DNA from: Lottia gigantea
Lineage: Eukaryota; Mollusca; Gastropoda; Lottiidae
NCBI RefSeq assembly: GCF_000327385.1
Contig: NW_008707001.1
Span: 2,170,250 to 2,234,249, forward strand
Direction of reading: 5' to 3'
Length of the DNA: 64,000 bases
Each line of letters begins with the position of its first letter. Position 1 is the first letter of the stretch. Of this stretch, positions 50,101 through 59,800 are shown piece after piece. Below the pieces are notes generated by a model. That model was not told where the DNA came from. It was given only the letters and a program-made list of their open reading frames with translations, and ran no database searches. Both the position numbers and the translations under genes were made by a program.

Positions 50101-53100
50101 TTCCACTACCTTGAATAGTATCAGCGTCTCGACATTTGGATATAAACAATTTGAATGCATTGAAAACGACGGGAATAAATACTTACTCAGGTGAGGCTTC
50201 ATCTTCACCATGTCAAGCTATTACTACTATTACTTCGTCTTATACCTTGACTACAAACTTGTGTCACAGAAGTTTGTAAATGTAGCGAGTTGATTGGATT
50301 GTACGCTTGGTTTTTATTACATTAATAATGTATACAACGTAGTTGTCCGTAGAATCTTATCTGGGTCATTGAGCTATAGCCTATTCTTTAACATGTGGCA
50401 CATGGTAGAACAAAAATTTGAGAACTCCGACGAACTTGCTAATCCGACATTGTTTTACGGTTCCAGTGTATATATTTCGGATTACACAGTAGTTCTGTGG
50501 CTGAAAGCGGGCGTTGTCTTTATCTAGGACTGGTTCCACGGGTTCCCAATCCCAAGGGGGCCCCAACCCCAGAAAAACCTGCAGGAGAGCAAAATTCACG
50601 GGGTAGGGGACCCAACCCACTTCAGTTCACGACCCACAACTCATTTGAGCTACCGACTAGCAGAGATAAAATACAAGATAATGGACGATGATGTGACGAC
50701 TGTTCGTCCAACATTCTCATTACGTATTTTTTTTCAGATCTGAACCGTTCGAATTCTCAACCGTCAACTTTCGAGCTTATATTTGTATTGACAACCGCCA
50801 AGTGAGCTCTGATTTGTGGTTATTTAGGAGACTAACAGGTATCTTGTCTTCGCTTTTTCATCCAACCAAATCGCCTCCAATTTCCCACCCCGTCTGCACT
50901 GGATCGGTCTAATAAAATGAAATACATTTTAAACATCGAATGAGGCAGTAAATTTTCTATTAACCAACACGAGAGGAGATGCTCATCTCATAATAAAAAA
51001 TTCACATGTTTTGTAAAGACCTTTTGTAGAAGCTTGTTGGCCTTTCGATAATCACGTGACATTATGAATATTTATAATCCCAGTTTACAATACGGGGTTT
51101 ACCTACTAAAGTGAAATACGGTAGAATTTGTTATAATTTCGGACGTCTTGAAGAGACGACGAAACAAATATAGAAAAGGCTAGAAACATTCTGACAATTT
51201 CTTTAACAATTCCAGCCAAAGACTCTCAGAATAACGATGAAAGAGTTCTTATCAGAACCGAGAGCACCGAGGTCACGATGGCAGAGGCGTGTACCGTACA
51301 GGAACCCTACAGTCCAGAGATGTTTTCAATGATTGGTCGAGAAGGTAAGTTATGTAGAACAGTATCTTCACAATGTCAGGCCATTATGAACTGCATAATA
51401 CCTTGAATGCAATGGCCACCTTTCTTTATTACGTTAGTAAATGCAGCGATATGTAGATATGTATATATTGACATTGTTACTTCTATTTATCTACTTGATC
51501 AATCTGAAATTTGCTTAAAAAAATCGGAGTGTGATATATTGAGTTGAAACCTTTACCATATCATCTGAATTTTGTAGATACGTTAAACGGAAGCCTGTCA
51601 ACAAGATGTCCTGATATAATATTGGGAGAATTCCTGGTTTCATACACCGATTCCAGTGGCCAATCAGAATGTCCGAATGGTGCACTGTTAGATGTTTGTC
51701 ACAATAAAAACCAAATGGCCTTCAACTATTCTCTGTGTGGAAACAGTAACTCTCTACCAGGTAGGTTATCTTAACAAGAAATACAATACTATAGGTGTGA
51801 ATAGACCCGATTCGGTGCTTGGGATTATAGGTACAGCAGAAAGGAGAAGAATATAACCCAGAGTTAGGGGATATCTGGTGTTTCTATATACATACAATAG
51901 TACAACAGTTGCCCAAACCTGTAGAATAGAATAGAATTTGGTGTTGTCTAGTGCTTTTTTCAGCAGAAATAGAACCCTGTGTTTTTTTTTTATCAAAAAT
52001 ATACAACAAGTATTTAACAGAGAACAATTGAACGTAAACCTCAATTTTATTTGAATATTATCTTTTATTTGCAGAAAATTCAAATTGTGTGTATTCTCAC
52101 GTTGATTCTGCTACAGCCACTACCTATATCTCAATCTACAGTCAAACAGAGTCTAAATTCTACTGTATGGTATGTATACTGAAAAGTCCCAAATTTTTAA
52201 CTTGTTATGACCTTAAGCAACCATCTTCTATAATCTGTTAATTCAAAGGTCCCATGACTGCTTGCTTGATACAAGTTTGACTGTCAAAAGGATAAAAGTA
52301 CCGTTCACATGAGCTATCTTTCTTTGCCGTCGTAAAAGAAACATTTACATTTGGCACACTTCGACTATCAAGAATGAACTCCGACCTGTTGAACTCCATT
52401 GTGTAATATAACCCCGTTTTTACTTTAATCATCGTTACTGATGCTACAATGTGTAAGAATCAATAAAGCAAAATACTGATGTGTCTGCACAAGCCAGATG
52501 CGGTCAGCGAAGGGGCCTCTCTGAATGTGAATGAGGTTCTATGCGTTATCATATTATCTGTATTGAGATCAGATTTGCATTATGAAGTATTTCGAATTCA
52601 AATCTATTAATTATTTATCGGATTACTATATGTGAGAAGTTTACATAAAACTTATCTCATTTCATCACCTAATAAGGAAGAGGCAAGTAGGGTGTAAAAC
52701 TCGAAGACATTTCATTTCTATATTCGGTGTTCTTGGTTCAGTCAGTCCCTATTGTAGTTAAGCCGATGTCTATGTTTTGTAGGCAGCTTCTGAAGACGGT
52801 AACCAGACAGTGTACCTGTCTCAACATCAGAATGACTGTTCAGAAGGTCAGAATTCAACAACTGTGGTATCTACAGGACGGCTGATGTCACTAACCATTG
52901 AAGTTAACAGTAAGTAGGCCCTTGGTCTCGGGATGTGTATAGGTGTAAAACCCCGACATGTGCTTGGGGTTTGGCCCAAAGCACTAATTGAGGTCAACAT
53001 TCTTCATCAAACGACCTACTGTGTAAGTTACGCTAGTGCTCTACAACAGATTCAGCTTACGCAAGGTTCCGAGGATTGCTGAATGCAGAAGGCATATGTT

Positions 53101-53668
53101 TTTAAGGGAGTATAGGAGACGTGTTTAGAGTCTAGAGCAAACATGTTTTTTCCCCTAGCTAGCTTCGGTATTTGCACTAATCTGGCGATACCCGGTGTCT
53201 TCAAAAGTTCCGTCTGAAGCTAATAAGTACAACGTAAAACTCGTTTTATTATATTATATTTCAGGTACTGGTAAATGTGACGTCGAACCCTCTGACGTCA
53301 TCACGACAGACCAATCCTCAACACCCATCTCTAGTGGTACGGACGGGGGTGAGTTACCTTAGCTTTGGTTTCTGGTGTTCTTAGAAATATTTGAGAAACA
53401 TAGTATCATCCTGTGCCATATGTCATAAAATAGCTCAAAAACTGCTATCGTAGGCAGTGGTGGGCCCCTATAAATAACGGTAAGATAGACTCAATGGGGG
53501 AACAACTGTCATGGCTGATTTCGGAATGCGGCAACTTTGTTATTTTTTTATTTTGTAGAAATGGTAAAAACTACTACACCTCGTAATGAAGCCACCATCT
53601 TCAGAATACCCTTCATTCCCATTGTTACCATGGCAGTCCTATTGTCAGTGATTTCTATTTTCTTATGA
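44108..53668 (+). CDS. Secreted, probably GPI-anchored, cysteine-rich protein of unknown function
   Basis: Nine exons join in frame: 44108-44165, 50022-50190, 50738-50838, 51216-51344, 51578-51760, 52075-52169, 52783-52909, 53265-53348, 53559-53668, 351 aa. Exon 1 is a signal peptide (MRKYSILNLILPVFILIY). The mature part has CTFPPDLEGDWISS, then an internal cysteine module RCPDIILGEFLVSYTDSSGQ followed by SECPNGALLDVC and FNYSLC, then NCVYSHVD and FYCM, and a Ser/Thr-rich stalk (DQSSTPISSGT, MVKTTTPRN). It ends in a hydrophobic segment (IPFIPIVTMAVLLSVISIFL) with no cytoplasmic tail, typical of GPI signals, though a tail-anchored membrane protein is possible. The C.FP..W.G.W and CP..l.G.F..SY patterns recall the DUF7044/DUF7042 families of invertebrate extracellular proteins; that is a tentative match from memory. 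Several N-glycosylation sequons (e.g. NGS, NYS, NQT, NST). Function unknown. Confidence 0.85.
45285..45590. repeat. About 144-147 bp tandem duplication, two copies plus a remnant
   Basis: CATGTCATAGCAATTAGT, ATACATCTTTAATATTAGAG, CAAACATAGCCAATCCCGCT and GTACAGTTCTTTGTAACTAA occur twice with few changes, and the first piece starts a third copy near 45560. In intron 1 of the secreted protein gene. Confidence 0.8.
45830..45937. mobile_element. Palindromic MITE family B, 108 bp, best-preserved copy
   Basis: GGCCCCGTATTCTC and GAGAATACGGGGCC are perfect inverted ends. Inner arms ATCTTAGCGCTAGGGTGTCC and GGACATCCTAGCGCTAAGAT pair at nearly every position. Confidence 0.85.
46600..46690. repeat. 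G-rich tract
   Basis: Purine-rich run from GGGTTGAAGGGGGTGG to a run of about 11 G followed by CGGGGG; a potential G-quadruplex on the plus strand. Confidence 0.6.
46850..48295 (-). repeat. 51-bp minisatellite, about 28 copies (second locus)
   Basis: Unit ATAGAAATACCACTGTTAAA + ATAGTGCTCAATACATCAAT + TGTAGAGTGAT. The unit is 17 codons, so one minus-strand frame stays open for hundreds of codons repeating STIDVLSTILTVVFLY. There is no start context, homology or splice support, so this is not called a gene. It lies in the 5.9 kb first intron of the secreted protein gene and is the reverse complement of the array at 22645-23050. Confidence 0.95.
48685..48990. repeat. Inverted/direct repeats of an 18-20 bp motif
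   Basis: ATCAGGTTCTGTTTTAATAT (about 48690) is inverted at 48855-48875 (ATTAAAACAGAACCTGAAAC) and repeated directly at about 48958-48978. The 150-bp hairpin so formed looks like a small palindromic transposon followed by half of another. Confidence 0.6.
50205..50315. mobile_element. MITE family A half-copy
   Basis: CATGTCAAGCTATTACTAC, CTTATACCTTGACTACAAAC and GAGTTGATTGGATTGTACGC form one arm; the complementary arm is missing. In intron 2 of the secreted protein gene. Confidence 0.55.
51365..51455. mobile_element. MITE family A half-copy
   Basis: TCTTCACAATGTCAGGCCAT, TAATACCTTGAATGCAATGG and AAATGCAGCGATATG. In intron 4 of the secreted protein gene. Confidence 0.5.
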
Positions 53669-54349
53669 ATAATATGCCTGAAATTTCAAGCCTGTATGCA
53701 GACCGCGTGAAGTTATTCTATAATGGACTCGGTCTGTATGTGTTCTATTGTACATTATGTTTCTCGGTGATTTTTGTTTTACACCCGGTTCAAAAATAAC
53801 AGGTAGTAGATATCATCAATCTGATCCATCAAGACTGTAGGGCTGTAACTAAAAAAAAGGGGGGGGTGGCTCTGAAAATGTTTGACCATTGCTCTGTTAT
53901 AACCCTATCCCTATGTAATTGTGCGTGTCTTCATTGATCCTCCCTCCTTAAAAGATTCCAGCCCCTCTCTGAGACATTGGGCTAGTTCGCAAAGGCTGTA
54001 CGGACCATTTGATGTGCACTTTGCTCAGGCTCAGAACGACTGGCGATTCAAAGTAATATTTCATCAGACAATTCGCAATCAATTTGGGCGAAGCGATCAT
54101 ATCGAGAAATACCAGACTACAAGCGAATATTACGATCCACTGGATTTGAATTTGTGACAAAAAGCAGGACACGTACCTCAATAGCAACTGTTGCCAATAG
54201 CATTTGACCAGATTCTTGCTGTTAAAGCCTGCTAGCACTGAATGCATATTTGATTATTCTCAGGACATGTTACTGTTAGAAAGGAAACAACTACGATCCC
54301 CTTGAAAATAGAAGACGAGCAACTAAACTTTACATTGACATGACTTGCT

Positions 54350-54571
54350 CAGTGGCGGCGCCAGTGTGGGTACAAAGGGGTTTATTTTCAACAAATCTAA
54401 ATGTTTATCTTTTTTCTCCAAAATATGTGTCAGAATGCACAAAATCAATTCATTTCTTCTAAAATTTTCTTGAGAGAACCCTCTAAAACGCCACCTCAGC
54501 AGTTGTCTCCCCATTGGGCCAGTCTGTCCCCTATATGTACCCCCAGTCTCGGAATGCTGGCGCCGCCACTG
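54350..54571. mobile_element. hAT-like MITE, 222 bp
   Basis: Terminal inverted repeats CAGTGGCGGCGCCAG and CTGGCGCCGCCACTG are perfect over 15 bp. The interior has no ORF of note. A clear 8-bp target duplication is not visible at the edges. Confidence 0.75.
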
Positions 54572-55047
54572 AAATCGTTATTTTTATAAGACTGTTAAAA
54601 CAAATGGATAGAGCTGTCTAAATATTTTAGCTTTTTGTGTCACTTTTATAAAAATGAAGTCTCGATGTCTAGTTCGTCTGCAATTCATAGAAATGTTTTG
54701 ACCGCTATTAGTGTTGTCTAGGATTCAAGGTCATTGATATTCTCTGAAATTTGGATTTTAATATCGAGAACTGATATGGATAGAAATCTATCAGCTGATA
54801 AAGCAAAAATTTACAGCACTTCATACATAGCTGATATCGAGCTCTATCATGTGACATAAGAAAACATTTATACAACTGTATACCTTGAAGCTGTAGAAAT
54901 CAGTTCTGATGTGTGTATAAACTACTGGACCGGCAGTATTTATGTTATTTATTATGTTTCATTATTTTAATCGAGTGAATTTATCCAGGGTGTTTTAGGC
55001 TTATCTTACGCAATTTTCATTTTTCTGTACCAAGATTGTCTCTCATC

Positions 55048-55325
55048 TGACCTCATCTTCACAAAGTCGATCTATTACGAACTTACGCCTTATAGCTTGA
55101 CTGCAATATCCACCTTTCTTGTATCATGGAATGATTTGGATGGATTGTACGCCATTGAAATCAACCAATTAGACTTATTATGGCTTTCTGTACACTCTTG
55201 ATTGGCTGTATTTGCAAGCGTACAATCAAGTCGTTGTTTTAACTTCCGTGATTATTGAATATGTCTTTTGCAGTCAAGGTATAAGCTTCGTAATAGCTTG
55301 ATGATCTTGCTTCTGATAGTTACTT
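55048..55325. mobile_element. Palindromic MITE family A, about 278 bp
   Basis: Arms CATCTTCACAAAGTCGATCT ... ATAGCTTGACTGCAATATCC and TTTGCAGTCAAGGTATAAGC ... TAATAGCTTGATGATC. The centre has GATTGGCTGTATTTGC and GCGTACAATCAAGTCG. Confidence 0.7.
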
Positions 55326-55952
55326 CATCGTTCGGCTAGATGAGATTTGGAAAAAGTAGGATGGTGATATACAAAATCTATATTAGCTTTGTAAATATGC
55401 TCCTTTTTCAGATTTTTTGTAGCCCTTTGCCAGAGTACTAATTAATCTGATTGGTTAATCGGATATAGGAGTAGCATTATTAACCAATCAGATAGTCTTT
55501 GGTTGTTATAAACCTTTTAACTATCTTCTTCAATAACGGAACTAGTCTCGATTTGATTATTAACGCCCTATGTTTCTTTGAACTAAACATATTTGAATAA
55601 TGGTTACCTAATTTCAAAACCAGTTGTCCTGACGATAATTTTATGCCTGAAACACTTGCCGAAATTGTGTTATTAGTTCAATTAGACTGCAAATTCATCA
55701 GTACATCCCAATCGATTTAAAATCTTTTCTGATATTTCAGACACATTGAATTTCGTCCATTTCCGTTCCATTTGAAATTTCAGGCAAATTTTAGAACATT
55801 TTAACATTGATAATAAACAGTATTTATATTTTCATAAAAATGAAGACATCGAGCAATCTCATTTTTCTGTATTCATTTTTTAATTGTATTATAACCTCGT
55901 CCAGATTTAATTCTGAGAAGTGATATGTCATAGAATAACAAATATTTTAGAG

Positions 55953-56228
55953 GCCACACTGCATGGCACGATCAGGAGCCACACTGCATGGCACGATCGA
56001 CAGCCACACTGCATGGCACGATCAGCCGCCACACTGCATGGCACGATCAGCAGCCACACTGCATGGCACGATCGACAGCCACACTGCATGGCACGATCAG
56101 CAGCCACATTGCATGACACGATCAGAAGCCACACTGCATGGCACGATCAGGAGCCACACTGCACGACACGATCAGAAGCCACACTGCACGACACGATCAG
56201 AAGCCACACTGCATGGCACGATCAGAAG
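55953..56228. repeat. 25-bp minisatellite, 11 copies
   Basis: Unit GCCACACTGCATGGCACGAT + CAGNN, very homogeneous, with a few CATGACA/CACGACA variants. One and the same array is open in more than one frame on both strands because the unit lacks stops, but no gene is indicated. Confidence 0.95.
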
Positions 56229-56848
56229 TAGAAAAGAACACATAACTTTATTTTGTTTTCTTTGTACAACTTCAAACATTGATGAAATTTTTGTGACTTT
56301 TTATGTTTTATGTTATCTTTTGGGCTGTGAATAAATATTTTTTGTAAAAAAAAAGAATTTGAAAATATCTTATAAATGCAAGGCTGGATATGATTTGACA
56401 GGCAACACCCCTAATTTTACCATGAACTTTACCATATACACATAATCAGTTTCATATTGAGAGAAAATATGCACGCGTAGAAGAGTTCAAGAAGATGGCT
56501 GCCACACTATGTGTATATCAGGCCTTATGTACAATTCAGCAGTAGATAAGCATTAAGAAGGGGATAAGTAGGGGGATACGGAGAGGTACGAAACTTGAGG
56601 AGGAGAGAACAGGCAGATAAATGTACTACTCTCTTTTGAATGGAGAGTATGGGGTAGGGGTACATGTGTCAATACGTTTGAAAGGGCGTGAGAGAAGGGG
56701 CAGATGTGCCACTCCCTTTTAAATAGAGAGAAGAGGGTGGGGTGAGGGTTACATGTGCCACTGTCTTTAGATAACTTAGCAGGAGTGTTAAGCAACCAAT
56801 GTCAAGTATGTAACGTCCACATAAAAACAAGCTAAAAATTCCCTTTGG

Positions 56849-59800
56849 TCAATCATCTATCAGGGTTTTATAAACGTCAATATTAGGTTTTCTCTCACAA
56901 ATAACACAGGTATGGTGTAGCCTGGATATAGTACATCTGAAATATATAACAGATATGTCTGGTAAAAGTGAATCTGTTCGCCGATTTACAGGCTGTGGCA
57001 TTACGTCGACCAGCTGATCCATGGACAAACCTCACGAATTATTTGTACCCAAGTAAGCCTTCAGTTTGGTCGACTGGAATAATGAAGAAAATGTCTGATT
57101 CAAGGTCACCGAAATATAATACGCCGCCCAAGATTATCGAAAAAGGGTAGAATGATGTTGAAGAATTGGTAAAAATTCCTTATTGCATACTGTTGATTCA
57201 CCTTCTTCTCGCATTCAGGCACAGAAGAAAGAATGTTAATTTCTATAGAGGTTCAGAATAGGTGGATATAAATTCCAATTCAAATCCCGGTTACACAGTA
57301 ATATTACGTACCTGGCATGAGTAAAATGGCCACAGAAAAGGACAATTAAAGTTTCAGCTTCTTTCCCCATCAACTGATCACAAACACTACAGTAGAGATC
57401 AGTCTCGTCTGCAAGCTGTTTCACCAGAGTATGATGGCGACTAGATAGAGTTGTGTCCCTTGTTTCAAAATACAGAAATTTCAGGATTGCGTGGCATCGT
57501 AGCATTTGGAGCTGTAAAATGAAAAAAACCCATCAAAGATATTTTAGTTTCAGCACCTGAAATTTATCACGATTTTTTCTATGGCTGTCCAGGCAGTAAG
57601 AGGAGATATAACAACACATGCTACACATCGATATTCGTGTCATTTAAAGGGATTGTAAAGAGGTTATCTAAACTTGTTCTGTATCGGGTACAAAGCATCA
57701 ATTTGCACCATTCTAGTGGTTCCTTCAATTCAATTAAAACTAAGCGATATATGACCCCACTATTGCAAAAGCTGCTAATTGCGGTAGTGAAGTCATTAAA
57801 TGAATCTCTCAGTTCTTACTCCATGTCAGGGCTTGGTTTTGGGTTTAATAAATTGATAAGTACCTTATTTCCAATTTTCTTGGCGATATCCAAAGCTTTG
57901 GTTGATAATTGAATAGCCTAAAAATGAGAAATGATATACAAATAAATAAAAGAAATATTATTTTGCTGCAGGATACAGGACCACTTCCACAGAAGATTTT
58001 AAAAGCATAAAATATCATGCCGAAAGCAGGTCAAAGTTCAAAAGGACTTACATGTACTTCAAAGTAGTATATCCACATTAGAACAGTGTCCAAGAAAGAT
58101 GTAATTGAAGGCAGCTGTCAATCAATACGGTCTAATAGTGGTGTTTCTACTGAGGTTACCCCAGCTTTGCCCTGCCTTCTGAACCCCAACCCCAACCCCA
58201 ACCCACGCTAAATTTCTTATGATTATATAGCGCGGAAGAATTGCTCTTGACCCCTTCCCCTTCAATTCTCCTAATAATTCACACGAACGTCTCGTTGTAT
58301 AAAGTCAAACTGACCCCAACTCAGACCAGCCCCGAACTGCTGATGCCCTTTGAAACGTTAATTACCTGTTCGGGATCCGACATATTCTTATGAGCTTTAG
58401 CCATTCCTAGTAAAACATCAGCCTGGCCCACTCTATCTCCAATCTGCTCCAGTAAACTCAACGCCGATTCATATCTCGGAATAGATCTCTGAAATAGAAA
58501 GACTCAAACTTCAATTTTATTATGATATATAACAAAACATACTCTGATATCTGACAAAACATACTCTGATATCTGACAAAACATACTCTGATACATGACA
58601 AAATATACTTTGATATATGACAAAACAAAGTCTGATATCTGACAAAACATACTCTGATATATGACAAAACTTACTCTGATATCTGACAAAACATACTCTG
58701 ATATCTGACAACAAACACTCTGATATCTGACAACAAACACTCTGATATCTGACAAAACATATTCTGATATGACAAAACATATTCTAATATGACAAAAATA
58801 CTCTGATATTTGACAAAACTGACTCTGATATCTGACAAAACATACTCAGATATCTGACAACAAACACTCTGATATCTGACAACAAACACTCTGATATCTG
58901 ACAACAAACACTCTGATATCTGACAACCATACTCTAATATGACAAAACAAACTCTGATATCTGACAAAACATACTCTGATATATGACAACAAATACTCTG
59001 ATATATGACAAAACATATTCTAATATGACAAAACATACTCTGTATATATAACAAAACATACTCTGATATCTGACAAAATATGTTTTGCAGTTTACACGGC
59101 AAATTGAGAAGGCAAAAACCAACAAGAAAAACAAAACTCCAAAACAGCATTTGGATTTTAGCAGCTAAAGAACTTTTCACATGAGGAAGTATATCAATCA
59201 TAAATGAGTAAGTATTTCATAATGAAAAGTGGTATCAGGTGTCTACAAGAGGAAGTATATCAATCATAAATGAGTAAGTATTTCATAATGAAAAGTGGTA
59301 TCAGGTGTCTAGAAGAGTAAGCATATTTAACAAGAAAGATATTTTGAACACAATACAATACAAGCAATAGTGAATTGTTTATGTGTTAAATCAAATTTAG
59401 ATAAATGCCGTTGCTCTACTATAAAACAGAAACGCACTCGATAGTTCCCTAAATACAGACATTACGGTAGAGTACAATTTATCTTATAAAGAGATAAAGC
59501 TAATTCAATTTGATTGAAGTGCGTTTCTTCAGTAGCGAAGAATATATTATTTATTCCCATAAAGATCTGGTATAGCCTTGAGAACGATTATAAAACCACT
59601 AATATCTCTAGGGTATAAGCGTCAGATAAACACCGATTTATAGAGACATTATCACAATACCACTTTACCACAGAAAACAACTCAATATTCAGCATCTTCA
59701 TAATGGCAAGGTATTACAGAACTTCATTTTATGCCTTAATGATGACAATGTAAATTGTTGAAACGTTGTGTACAATCAAACTAGACTTGAAAATTATGTT

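Larger units (their letters stand above)
53669..56848. other. Tail-to-tail spacer between the secreted protein gene and rapsyn
   Basis: No additional exon recognised. It holds a hAT-like MITE (54350-54571), degenerate monomers of the CLUAP1-intron 56-bp unit (54785-54900), a family A MITE (55048-55325) and a 25-bp minisatellite (55953-56228). TGATTGGTTAATCGG / TTAACCAATCAGAT near 55450-55490 is a small inverted repeat. Confidence 0.5.

Noticed and set aside
55920-56334. Open frames on both strands reading HTAWHDQ- and ADRAMQCGC-type repeats
   Set aside because: They come from the stop-free 25-bp minisatellite; frames on both strands cannot all be genes.
57226-57290. Last rapsyn exon around CLNARRR on the minus strand
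   Set aside because: No AG acceptor or CxxC pair there; the exon at 56849-56936 supplies acceptor, phase and the missing RING cysteines.
58504-59201. Overlapping open frames rich in CQISEYVLSDIR
   Set aside because: Same effect from a 22-bp minisatellite in a rapsyn intron.
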